64,000 nucleotides of DNA. Origin: Acidobacteriota bacterium. GTDB taxonomy: Bacteria; Acidobacteriota; Vicinamibacteria; Vicinamibacterales; Fen-181. Each line of letters begins with the position of its first letter. Within the stretch, counting starts at the first letter, position 1. The stretch spans positions 1 to 64,000 of the forward strand of contig PMZR01000017.1 in NCBI GenBank assembly GCA_003170135.1, read 5' to 3'. The notes under the pieces are model-generated. The model worked only from the letters and a program-made list of their open reading frames with translations, had not been told where the DNA came from and ran no database searches. This document shows positions 51,966-61,759 of this stretch, piece by piece. A program made the translations under genes and the position numbers.

Positions 51966-54329
51966 GTGATGATTCGATCGGTTGCGGTTCTCGGCGCCGG
52001 GACGATGGGCGCGCAGATCGCCGCGCACCTCGCCAACATCGGCATCCCGACGCGGTTGCTCGACCTGACGCCCCAGGTGGCGCGCAAAGGCCTCGAGCGC
52101 GTGCGCAAGCTCAAGCCGGATCCGTTCTTCACGCCCGACGCGTGGGCGCTCGTGACGACGGGCGGCTTCGACGAAGGCCTGGCCGGCCTCGCCGACTGCG
52201 ACTGGATCATCGAGGCCGTCGTCGAGCGGCTGGACATCAAGCAGGCGCTGCTCGCGCGCGTGGACGCCGCGCGGCGGCCGGGCTCGATCGTCAGCTCGAA
52301 CACGTCCGGGCTGCCGGTTGCGTCGATCGCCGAGGGCCGGTCGGACGACTTCCGCCGGCACTGGCTCGGCACGCACTTCTTCAACCCGCCGCGGTACCTG
52401 TCGCTCGTCGAAGTGATCCCGACGCCGGACACCGATCCCGCGGTGGTGTCGATGATGACGGCGTTCCTCGACCACCGGCTCGGCAAGGGCGTGGTGGTCG
52501 CGAAGGACACGCCGAATTTCATCGCGAATCATGTCGGCCTCTACGGCGTCATCCGCATCCTGCAGGCGCTCGCCAGCGGTCAGTACACGATCGAGGAGAT
52601 CGACGCGATGACCGGACCGGCCATCGGCCGGCCGAAGAGCGCGACGTTCCGGACGCTGGACATCGCGGGCATCGACGTGCTGGGGCACGTGGCGCGCAAC
52701 CTCGAGGAGCGCGCCCGCGCCACGGGGGAAGCGGCGGACCAGGCCGCTTTCGCGCTGCCGCCGCTCGTCGAGGACATGATCGGGCGCGGCTGGATCGGCG
52801 AGAAGGCGAAGCAGGGCTTCTACAAGGCGGTCAAGGCCCCCAACGGCGAGAAGGACATCCTGGTGCTCGATCCGGGGACGCTGGAGTACCGCCCCAGGCA
52901 GCCGATCAAGCTGCCGGCGCTCGAAGCGGCCAGGTCGATCGAGGACACCCGCGCGCGCATCGCGACGCTCTTCAACGGGAAGGACCGCGTCGGCCGGTTC
53001 CTGCGCGAGACGCTCGGCGCGACGCTGCTCTACGCGGCCCGGGTCGCGCCCGACATCGCCTACTCGATTGACGATGTCGATCGGGCGATGCGCTGGGGGT
53101 TCGGGTGGGAGATCGGCCCGTTCGAAACGTGGGACGCGATTGGCGTGCCCCAGGTGCTCGCCGCGTGCCCCGCCACGCCGACCGCGGCCGCGGCGCCGAC
53201 GGCGGCGAGCGCCGGCGTGCCGGGCGCCACCGAATCGGTGGCGGTGCCGCCGCTCGTGCAGCAACTGCTCGAGACCGGCCGCACGCAGTTCCGCGACACC
53301 GCGTTGCCGCCCGCCGGTCCGGGGCTCGAGATCCTGCGGACCGCCAAGGAGCGCGGCCAGGTGGTGCGGCGCAACGCGGGCGCGAGCCTGGTCGACCTGG
53401 GCGACGGCGTGTTGTGCGTGGAGTTCCACTCGAAGATGAACGCGATCGGCGCCGACGCGATCGAGATGCTGCAGGCGGGCGTGCAGGAGGCGGCCCGCAA
53501 CTACACGGCGCTGGTCGTCGGCAACAACGCGGCGCACTTCTCGGCGGGCGCGAACCTGATGCTGCTGCTCCTCGAAGCGCAGGAACAGAACTGGGAGGAG
53601 ATCGATCTGATGGTCCGCGCGTTCCAGGGGGCGACCGCCGCGTTGCGCTACTCGGACGTGCCGGTCATCACGGCGCCCGCGGGCATGACGCTCGGCGGCG
53701 GCTGCGAGGTGGCGCTGCACGGCGATCGCACGCAGGCGGCGGCCGAAACCTACATGGGACTGGTGGAGGTTGGCGTGGGGCTCATCCCGGCCGGCGGCGG
53801 CACCAAGGAGATGCTGGCCCGCGCGGTCGATGGCGTCACGCTGACGCCGCAAACCGACCTGCTGCCGGCCATGCAGCGCGTCTTCGAGACGATTGGGTTT
53901 GCGAAGGTCTCGACGAGCGGGGCCGACGCCCAGCGCCTGGGGCACCTGCGCACGGTGGACCAGATCACGATGAACCGCGATCGCCTGATCGCCGACGCGA
54001 AGGCCCGGGCGCTCGAGCGGGTGCGCGAAGGCTACCAGCCTCCGATGCCGCGGACCTCGGTGCCGGTGGGCGGCGCGAACATCCGCGCGTCGCTCGACCT
54101 CGGCGTGCACCTCGCGTGGCGGGCGGGCCGCATCAGCGACTACGACGCGGTCATCGGCCGCAAACTCGCCTGGATCCTGGCGGGCGGGGCGCTGCCCAAC
54201 GCGACACTCGTCGGCGAGCAGTACCTGCTCGATCTCGAACGCGAGGCGTTCCTGAGCCTGTGCGGCGAATCGAAGACGCTGGAGCGAATCCAGTACACGT
54301 TGAAGACGGGGAAGACGCTGAGGAACTGA
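51966..54329 (+). CDS. fadN: 3-Hydroxyacyl-CoA dehydrogenase/enoyl-CoA hydratase (FadN type)
   Basis: A 787-residue bifunctional enzyme of fatty-acid beta-oxidation. N-terminal NAD domain: VAVLGAGTMGAQIAAHLAN (Rossmann), GTHFFNPPRYLSLVEVIP and NFIANHVG. A helical dehydrogenase domain follows, then a C-terminal crotonase-fold hydratase (about 470-680: HFSAGANLMLL, ITAPAGMTLGGGCEVALHGDR, VGVGLIPAGGGTKEML). This HAD-first order and length match B. subtilis FadN and differ from E. coli FadB. Codirectional with the regulator; fadA and fadE lie downstream. Confidence 0.95.
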   Translation: MMIRSVAVLGAGTMGAQIAAHLANIGIPTRLLDLTPQVARKGLERVRKLKPDPFFTPDAWALVTTGGFDEGLAGLADCDWIIEAVVERLDIKQALLARVDAARRPGSIVSSNTSGLPVASIAEGRSDDFRRHWLGTHFFNPPRYLSLVEVIPTPDTDPAVVSMMTAFLDHRLGKGVVVAKDTPNFIANHVGLYGVIRILQALASGQYTIEEIDAMTGPAIGRPKSATFRTLDIAGIDVLGHVARNLEERARATGEAADQAAFALPPLVEDMIGRGWIGEKAKQGFYKAVKAPNGEKDILVLDPGTLEYRPRQPIKLPALEAARSIEDTRARIATLFNGKDRVGRFLRETLGATLLYAARVAPDIAYSIDDVDRAMRWGFGWEIGPFETWDAIGVPQVLAACPATPTAAAAPTAASAGVPGATESVAVPPLVQQLLETGRTQFRDTALPPAGPGLEILRTAKERGQVVRRNAGASLVDLGDGVLCVEFHSKMNAIGADAIEMLQAGVQEAARNYTALVVGNNAAHFSAGANLMLLLLEAQEQNWEEIDLMVRAFQGATAALRYSDVPVITAPAGMTLGGGCEVALHGDRTQAAAETYMGLVEVGVGLIPAGGGTKEMLARAVDGVTLTPQTDLLPAMQRVFETIGFAKVSTSGADAQRLGHLRTVDQITMNRDRLIADAKARALERVREGYQPPMPRTSVPVGGANIRASLDLGVHLAWRAGRISDYDAVIGRKLAWILAGGALPNATLVGEQYLLDLEREAFLSLCGESKTLERIQYTLKTGKTLRN

Positions 54330-54345
54330 CGGGGCGGGCAACGGG

Positions 54346-54486
54346 GCTACGTGCTCGGTGCTTGGTGCTGGGTGCGAAGTGGTGCCGGAACTGACGCCGC
54401 GCACGTCCATTTCTCGAAAGCCGCCTGAAGGCGAAGCGTCGGACCACCTTGCACCTGGCACGAAGCACTGAGCACTGAGCACAAGA
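54346..54486. repeat. Heptamer inverted-arm element with shared core
   Basis: Left arm GTGCTCG/GTGCTTG/GTGCTGG/GTGCGAA, core from 54380 (GGTGCCGGAACTGACGCCGC), right arm GCACCTG/GCACGAA/GCACTGA to 54486. It fills the gap after fadN, and its right edge is five bases from the next ATG. Confidence 0.85.
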
Positions 54487-54491
54487 CGTGA

Positions 54492-55316
54492 ATGGTTGAT
54501 CTCGGCCACGGGTATCCGATCGTTCTCGTCCCCGGCATCCAGGGACGCTGGGAGTGGATGCAGCCCGTCGTCGAGGCGCTGGCGGCGCGGACGCGCGTCA
54601 TCACGTACACGCTGTGCGGCGATCGGGGCAGCGAGTGCAGGCTGGACAAGGAGAAGGGATTCGAGAACTACATGGCGCAGCTCGACGCGGTGTACGAACG
54701 GGCCGGGCTCGAGGCGGCTGCGCTGTGCGGCGTGTCGTATGGCGGCCTGATTGCCGTGCACTACGCGGCGCGGCACCCGGAGCGGGTCAGCGCGCTGGTG
54801 CTCGCCTCGGCCCTCGGCCCGCGGTGGCGCCTGGAGAAACGCCTGATGAAGTACGTGCGCGCGCCGCGACGTCTGGCGCCGCTCTTCGCGTTGCGGTCGC
54901 TTCGCGTGGTCAGGCGGGAGGTGGCGGAGGCGCTGCCCGGAAGCCGCGACCGCTGGGCGTTCCGGCGCCGGCACTTCCTGCGGATCCTGCGCGCGCCGCT
55001 GTCGCCGGTACGGATGGCCGAGCGCGTTCGCTTCGCACTGGCGGAGGATCTCACCGGCGACTGCGACCAGGTGAAGGCGCCCACGCTCGTCATCACCGGC
55101 GAGCCGCACCTGGATCAGGTCGTCCCGGTGGAATCGACACGGGAGTACATCGACTGCATTCCGGGCGCGAAGTACGTGGTAATCGAGAGAACCGGCCACC
55201 TCGGCGTCATCACGCGGCCCGACCGATTCGCGGAGATCGTGTGCGAGTTCACGGAAGGCTCCGGGCTCCAGGCTCAGGGCTCCAGTCGGCGAACGACCAA
55301 CGACCAACGACCATGA
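54492..55316 (+). CDS. Alpha/beta hydrolase
   Basis: A 274-residue alpha/beta hydrolase: oxyanion segment IVLVPGIQGRWEWMQPVVEAL, nucleophile elbow LCGVSYGGLIAV (Ser), acid loop TLVITGEPHLDQVVPV (Asp) and GHLGVITRPDRFAEIV (His). The true domain probably ends near EFTEG; the last 18 residues, SGLQAQGSSRRTTNDQRP, are translated from a heptamer array, so the C-terminus has been replaced. Possible role: thioesterase or lipid esterase of the fad operon; substrate unknown. Confidence 0.85.
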   Translation: MVDLGHGYPIVLVPGIQGRWEWMQPVVEALAARTRVITYTLCGDRGSECRLDKEKGFENYMAQLDAVYERAGLEAAALCGVSYGGLIAVHYAARHPERVSALVLASALGPRWRLEKRLMKYVRAPRRLAPLFALRSLRVVRREVAEALPGSRDRWAFRRRHFLRILRAPLSPVRMAERVRFALAEDLTGDCDQVKAPTLVITGEPHLDQVVPVESTREYIDCIPGAKYVVIERTGHLGVITRPDRFAEIVCEFTEGSGLQAQGSSRRTTNDQRP

Positions 55317-55353
55317 CCAACGACCAACAACGAACAACCAACGACCAACGACC
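55258..55353. repeat. Heptamer array (GGCTCCN then CCAACGA)
   Basis: GGCTCCA/GGCTCAG units followed by about ten CAACGAC-type units (ACGACCAACGACC...) with no inverted arm. The array starts inside the coding end of the hydrolase and stops at the base before the ATG at 55354, so no Shine-Dalgarno sequence is left for that gene. Confidence 0.88.
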
Positions 55354-56043
55354 ATGATTCGCCACTTCCCCGGTCCCGCCGGTCGCCTCGAAGCGCTGGT
55401 TGACGAGCCGGCCGGCTGCACGGCCACCGGCCTCGGAGCCGACGAGCAGTCGGCGATGGAGCCGTCGGTCGCTCAGCCGCGCGCCGCCGTGGTGCTCGCA
55501 CACCCGCACCCGCTCTACGGCGGCACCATGCACTCGAAGGTCGTCTTCCAGGCGGCCAAGGCGTTCTGCCGGATCGGCTGTACCGTGCTGCGGTTCAACT
55601 TCCGGGGCGTCGGCGCCAGCGAAGGGTCGTTCGACAACGGTACCGGCGAGTTGGCCGACTTCCGGCGGGCCCTCGATTTCGCGGCCGCCCGCTATCCCGG
55701 CGCCGAGCTGTGGGCCGCGGGCATGTCCTTCGGCGCGTGGGTCGCGCTCACCGTCGGGGTCGAAGACGACCGGGTCTCTGCGCTCCTCGCGATCGCCCCG
55801 CCGCTCGAGATGTACGACTTCGGCGCGCTGCGCGGCTCGACCAAGCCGAAGTTCTTCGTCCAGGGCGAGCGCGACGAGCTGTGCCCGTTGAAGACGATGC
55901 GCGAGTTCTACGCCCAGCTGTCGGAACCGAAGGAACTGGTGGTCGTCGACGGGGCCGATCATCTGTTCGACGGCCACGTGATGGAGGTCGGCGACGCCAT
56001 TGAAGATCTGTTCGCGGATTTTGCGACCAGGGAAAGCAGATAA
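55354..56043 (+). CDS. Alpha/beta hydrolase (dienelactone-hydrolase-like)
   Basis: A 229-residue alpha/beta hydrolase of the type found in many lipid operons: AVVLAHPHPLYGGTMHSKVV (oxyanion/entry), FNFRGVGASEG, nucleophile AAGMSFGAWVAL, acid residue in FVQGERDELCPL and the His in DGADHLFDGHV. It lies 13 bp before fadA, so is cotranscribed. It probably acts as a thioesterase or esterase on acyl substrates. The ATG follows the CCAACGA array directly. Confidence 0.87.
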   Translation: MIRHFPGPAGRLEALVDEPAGCTATGLGADEQSAMEPSVAQPRAAVVLAHPHPLYGGTMHSKVVFQAAKAFCRIGCTVLRFNFRGVGASEGSFDNGTGELADFRRALDFAAARYPGAELWAAGMSFGAWVALTVGVEDDRVSALLAIAPPLEMYDFGALRGSTKPKFFVQGERDELCPLKTMREFYAQLSEPKELVVVDGADHLFDGHVMEVGDAIEDLFADFATRESR

Positions 56044-56055
56044 ACGAGGCTTGCC

Positions 56056-57240
56056 ATGCATGACGCTGTGATTGTTTCTGCCGTGAGGACCCCGGTCGGG
56101 AAGGCGCCCGCCGGCGCGCTCCGTACCGTCCGCCCCGATGACCTGGCCGCGACCGTGATCGCCGAGGTGCTCCGGCGCGCCCCGGCGGTCGATCCCGCGA
56201 GCGTCGAGGACGTGATCCTCGGCTGCGCCATGCCGGAAGCCGAACAGGGGCTGAACGTCGCGCGGATCGCCAGCCTGCGCGCCGGCATCCCCGTCGACGC
56301 CTCCGCCGTCACGATCAACCGGTTCTGCTCGTCGGGGCTGCAGTCGATCGCGTTCGGCGCCGAGCGCATCATGTGCGGCTTCTCGCACGCGATCGTGGCC
56401 GGCGGGACCGAGTCGATGAGCATGATCCCGATGGGCGGTCACAAGGTCGCGCCCAACCCGACGCTGGTGGACACCTATCCGGATGTCTACCTGAGCACCG
56501 GGCTGGTCGCCGAGAATCACGCGCGCCAGTGCGCGATCTCGCGCGACGAGCAGGACGCCTTCGCGCTGCGCAGCCACCAGCGCGCCATCGCCGCCATCGA
56601 CGCGGGCCGCTTCCGCGACGAGACGGTGCCGCTCACCGTGCAGGTCGCGCTGCCCGCCGACGGGAACGGCGGCCGGCCGACGCCGCGCGAATTCGTCTTC
56701 GCGACAGATGAAGGGCCCAGGCGCGACACGTCCGCCGAGGCGCTGGCGAAGCTGCGGCCGGCGTTTCACGTGCAGGGCACGGTGACGGCGGGCAACTCGT
56801 CGCAGACGAGCGACGGTGCGGCCGCGGTCGTCCTGCTGTCCGGCGAGCGCGCCCGCGAGCTCGGCCTGCAGCCGCTGGCGCGGTTTGTCGCCTTCGCGAC
56901 CGCCGGCGTCAAACCGGAACTGTTCGGCGTCGGACCGGTGCCGGCCATCCGGAAGGCGCTGAAGCTTGCCGGGCTCACGCTGGATCAAATCGACCTCATC
57001 GAGCTGAACGAAGCGTTCGCCTCGCAGGTCCTCGCCGACCTGCGCCAGCTGGACATCGACCCGGAGCGGCTGAATGTCAACGGGGGCGCCATCGCCCTGG
57101 GGCACCCGCTTGGCTGCACCGGGGCGAAGCTGACGACCACCCTCGTCCACGAGCTGCGGCGGCGGAACGGCCGCTACGGCATGGTGACGATGTGCGTGGG
57201 CGGCGGCATGGGCGCCGCGGGGATTTTCGAACGAATGTAG
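56056..57240 (+). CDS. fadA: Acetyl-CoA C-acyltransferase (3-ketoacyl-CoA thiolase)
   Basis: A 394-residue thiolase. The acyl-accepting Cys is C91 in [18 protein letters not shown], the His is H350 in GHPLGCTG and the second Cys C380 in [30 protein letters not shown] is the CoA loop. It completes the beta-oxidation cycle with fadN and fadE. Length and gene order match B. subtilis FadA. Confidence 0.96.
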   Translation: MHDAVIVSAVRTPVGKAPAGALRTVRPDDLAATVIAEVLRRAPAVDPASVEDVILGCAMPEAEQGLNVARIASLRAGIPVDASAVTINRFCSSGLQSIAFGAERIMCGFSHAIVAGGTESMSMIPMGGHKVAPNPTLVDTYPDVYLSTGLVAENHARQCAISRDEQDAFALRSHQRAIAAIDAGRFRDETVPLTVQVALPADGNGGRPTPREFVFATDEGPRRDTSAEALAKLRPAFHVQGTVTAGNSSQTSDGAAAVVLLSGERARELGLQPLARFVAFATAGVKPELFGVGPVPAIRKALKLAGLTLDQIDLIELNEAFASQVLADLRQLDIDPERLNVNGGAIALGHPLGCTGAKLTTTLVHELRRRNGRYGMVTMCVGGGMGAAGIFERM

Positions 57241-57243
57241 GGA

Positions 57244-57476
57244 AGGTGCGGGGTGCGAGGTGCGACGTGCAAAGTGCAAGGAGGCGCTGGAACTGACGCC
57301 GCGCGCGTCATCTCTTGGTGGCGCTCTGCAACCCCTCCTCGGGCCGCTGGCGCGTCCGGCGCACCTGGCACGCACGCGGCACATCGCACGTTGCACTTTG
57401 CACACGCGCACTTCGCACAACGCACTTCGCACTTTGCATTTTGCATTTCGCACCTCGCACTTCGCACTTCGCACTG
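57244..57476. repeat. Heptamer inverted-arm element with shared core (largest)
   Basis: Left arm GTGCGGG/GTGCGAG/GTGCGAC/GTGCAAA; core from 57281 (GAGGCGCTGGAACTGACGCC) to about 57355; a long right arm of CGCACTT/CGCACCT units to 57476. It fills the whole fadA-fadE gap, and translation of fadE starts 13 bases later with GGAGAG as Shine-Dalgarno. Confidence 0.88.
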
Positions 57477-57489
57477 AAGGAGAGTCCGC

Positions 57490-59271
<1,782 letters not shown>

Positions 59272-59285
59272 GTGGAAGGTGACAG

Positions 59286-59380
59286 CTAATAGTTAAGAGT
59301 TAATAGTTAACAGTTGACCGGTAACAGTTGACCGTTAAACAGTCGACGGTGAACAGTCAACGGTCAACTGTTGACTGTGG
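59286..59380. repeat. Heptamer inverted-arm element (AACAGTT / GACTGTT type)
   Basis: AT-richer units TAATAGT, TAACAGT, GACCGGT and AACAGTC with an inverted half GGTCAACTGTTGACTGT at the end. It follows the fadE stop and is unrelated in sequence to the GTGC arrays, yet has the same period, position and inverted plan. Confidence 0.85.
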
Positions 59381-59402
59381 GCGCGGACTACAATGGGGAG
59401 CG

Positions 59403-60020
59403 ATGCCTCGTCGCTCCCCATTGTTTTTCATCGGCCTCGTCGCGCTCGCCGGCGCCGTCTCGGCCTGCAACCGTTCCCCAGCCCCGGACGAGTACACGCA
59501 GGCGATCGTCGAGGCGCGCGCGGCCAAGGACGAGATGCTGCGAACGGCGAAGGATTCGCCGGTGCCGTCCGACAAGCGCCAGGCGGCCCTGCCGCTCCCC
59601 TATTTCCCTCCCGACCCGGCCTATCGGGTGCCTGCCGAACTCAAGCCGGACCCGCAGAGCGGCCGGCAGATCCAGATGCTGACCTCCACCGGCCAGCAGC
59701 GCGCCACGCGCGTGATGGGCATGCTGGAGTTCGCGGTGAAGGGCCGCCCGCTCAGCCTCCAGGCGTTCGCCGAGGAAGGCAGCAACGGCCAGCGGCTGTT
59801 CGTGCCGTTCATCGATGCGACCGCGGGCCGAGAGACATACGGGGCCGGGCGTTACCTGGATCTCGACCGCACGTCCACCGGCATCTACGTGATCGATTTC
59901 AACATCGCGTACAACCCCTATTGCGCCTACAATCCCGCCTACGATTGCCCGGTGCCGCCCAGGCAGAACCGCCTGCCGATCGAGATCCGCGCGGGAGAGA
60001 AGGCGCCAAGGGCGCACTAA
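59403..60020 (+). CDS. DUF1684-like lipoprotein
   Basis: A 205-residue lipoprotein: signal peptide with lipobox near residue 22 (LAGAVSAC). Features: EYTQAIVEARAAKDEMLRTAKDSPVP, LPLPYFPPDPAYRVPAELK, RVMGMLEFAVKGRPLSLQAF, LFVPFIDATAGRETYGAGRYLDL and IDFNIAYNPYCAYNPAYDCPVPP, the pattern of the DUF1684 family. Function unknown; periplasmic. The start at 59403 directly precedes the signal; upstream codons would read through the array. Confidence 0.85.
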   Translation: MPRRSPLFFIGLVALAGAVSACNRSPAPDEYTQAIVEARAAKDEMLRTAKDSPVPSDKRQAALPLPYFPPDPAYRVPAELKPDPQSGRQIQMLTSTGQQRATRVMGMLEFAVKGRPLSLQAFAEEGSNGQRLFVPFIDATAGRETYGAGRYLDLDRTSTGIYVIDFNIAYNPYCAYNPAYDCPVPPRQNRLPIEIRAGEKAPRAH

Positions 60021-60023
60021 GCT

Positions 60024-60174
60024 GTGCTCAGTGCTTTGTGCAGGGTGCTACGTGCGTGGAGGCGCCGGACCTGACGCACCGCGCGGCTTTCTTCTCAACG
60101 GCACCAGGCACCGAGCACTTTGCACCAGGCACCAAGCACCTTGCACATCGCACATCGCACTTCGCACTTCGCAC
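60024..60174. repeat. Heptamer inverted-arm element with shared core
   Basis: Left arm GTGCTCA/GTGCTTT/GTGCTAC/GTGCGTG, core from 60058 (GGAGGCGCCGGACCTGACGC) to about 60105, right arm GCACCAG/GCACTTT/CGCACAT to 60174. It abuts the HAD phosphatase start, leaving no Shine-Dalgarno sequence. Confidence 0.85.
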
Positions 60175-60180
60175 AGATCC

Positions 60181-60903
60181 ATGACCCTCTCCGCCATCAT
60201 CTTCGACTTCGACGGCGTCATCGCGGACACCGAGCGGCTGCACCTGCGCGCGTTTCAGGACGTGCTCGCCGAAGAAGGCGTCGAGCTGACGCCGGCGGAG
60301 TACACGGCGCACTACCTGGGACGTGCGGACACCGAGGTGTTCAGGATCGTCGCCCGAGATCGCGGGTTCGCGCTCGACGCGGCGCGTCTGCAATCGCTTC
60401 TCACCCGCAAGGCGGCCCGCTACGAGCGGTTTGTCGCGGCAGGTGAAGTCCTGATCCCCGGCGTGGCCGAACGCGTGCGCGCCTGGAGTGCCGCCCTCCC
60501 GCTTGCGGTGGCAAGCGGCGCGCGCCGCGTCGAAGTGGAATCGGTGTTGCGCACTGCGGACCTGCTGGACTGCTTTGGCGCGATTGTCGCGGCCGAAGAT
60601 GTCTGGCATGGCAAGCCCGCGCCCGATTCGTACGTGCTGGCGCTCGACAGGCTCGGCGCGTCCGGACCGCGGTCGGCGTCCAGCGCTCCCGTTGGCGGCC
60701 TGCAGCCCGGCAACGTCGTCGCGATCGAGGATTCTCTGTCGGGCCTGCTGTCCATCAAGGCGGCGGGCATGCATGCGGTGGCGGTGACAACGAACTACCC
60801 GGCCGAGCAGCTTGTCGATGCCGAGCTCGTCGTCTCGTCGGTCGCGGACCTCGACCTCGTCATGCTCGAACGGCTGGTGTCAGCGACTCGTCTCGGGCGC
60901 TGA
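60181..60903 (+). CDS. HAD-family phosphatase/phosphoglucomutase-like
   Basis: A 240-residue HAD hydrolase of the beta-phosphoglucomutase type. Motif I is IIFDFDGVIADTE (nucleophile D and D+2), motif II is AVASGARR (Ser), motif III Lys is in WHGKPAPDSYVLAL, and motif IV is VAIEDSLSGLLS (D). The cap is inserted after motif I. Substrate unknown; possibly sugar phosphate repair. Start codon ATG is three codons after the right arm of a heptamer element. Confidence 0.88.
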   Translation: MTLSAIIFDFDGVIADTERLHLRAFQDVLAEEGVELTPAEYTAHYLGRADTEVFRIVARDRGFALDAARLQSLLTRKAARYERFVAAGEVLIPGVAERVRAWSAALPLAVASGARRVEVESVLRTADLLDCFGAIVAAEDVWHGKPAPDSYVLALDRLGASGPRSASSAPVGGLQPGNVVAIEDSLSGLLSIKAAGMHAVAVTTNYPAEQLVDAELVVSSVADLDLVMLERLVSATRLGR

Positions 60904-60920
60904 GCCTGAAGCCTGAGCCC
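60901..60920. repeat. Minimal heptamer stretch (GAGCCTG/AAGCCTG)
   Basis: GAGCCTGAAGCCTGAGCC overlaps the HAD stop codon (TGA) and makes two to three units of another seven-base alphabet. Too short to classify further. Confidence 0.45.
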
Positions 60921-60932
60921 GTGTATAGATAG

Positions 60933-61670
60933 GTGGTCCCAGTGATTCGCGCGGTGATCTTCGACATGGACGGCCTGCTCGTCGACAGCGAGCCGCTGGC
61001 CAGGGAAGCGTGGCAGCGGGCGGCGCGCCTTCATGGCGGCGAGATCGCGTCCGAGCTGTTTGCACGCATGCTGGGGCGGCGCCAGGTGGAATGCGCAGAA
61101 GTCGTCCGCGACGCGCTCGGTTTGTCGATTCCAGCCGACGCGTTGTGCCGCCAGCGGAACGACCTGTTCATGGAGCTGCTGCCCGGCCGCGTGAAGCCGA
61201 TGCCGGGCGCAATCGAGCTGCTCCGCGAGCTGGAGAGACGCGCGGTGCCGCGCGCGCTGGCCACCTCCGCCGAGCAGCGGTACGTGACCGCCGTCCTCGA
61301 CCAGCTGCAACTCGATCGTGCATTCGCCGTGCGCGTGGTTGCCGAAGACGTCGCGCACGGCAAGCCGCTTCCGGACGTGTACCTGCTCGCGGCCGAACGC
61401 CTTGGTGTCCGGCCCGCCGACTGCCTCGTGCTCGAGGACGCGCCGAACGGCCTGGCAGCGGCCCGCGCGGCCGGCATGCCCTCGGTAGCCGTCCCCAACG
61501 CCTGCACACGATCGCTGGACCTCTCGGCCGCCGACGCCTCCCTGCCGTCGCTCGTTGCCGTGCGCGGCGAACTCGACGCCCTGTTCGCCAGGCGCTGGAT
61601 GCATCGCAGCGGTTGCCCGCCGCCATGCGCGGACGGTGTCTGCGCCGAGTGCCAGACGCTTCCCGAATGA
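60933..61670 (+). CDS. HAD-family phosphatase, second type
   Basis: A 245-residue HAD hydrolase: motif I AVIFDMDGLLVDSE, motif II ALATSAEQR, motif III AHGKPLPDVYLL, motif IV CLVLEDAPNGLAAARAAG. It ends with a short Cys-rich tail (CPPPCADGVCAECQ) that is unusual for the family and may bind metal. The start is GTG at 60933 or GTG at 60942. Adjacent to the first HAD gene but only distantly similar. Substrate unknown. Confidence 0.87.
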   Translation: MVPVIRAVIFDMDGLLVDSEPLAREAWQRAARLHGGEIASELFARMLGRRQVECAEVVRDALGLSIPADALCRQRNDLFMELLPGRVKPMPGAIELLRELERRAVPRALATSAEQRYVTAVLDQLQLDRAFAVRVVAEDVAHGKPLPDVYLLAAERLGVRPADCLVLEDAPNGLAAARAAGMPSVAVPNACTRSLDLSAADASLPSLVAVRGELDALFARRWMHRSGCPPPCADGVCAECQTLPE

Positions 61671-61759
61671 CAATTCCGTCGCCCGTGCCCGAGTGGATGG
61701 ACAAGGGGCCTCAACTTGACGCTGTCTCGACCCGCCCGACATAATGCGACGCCAATCGC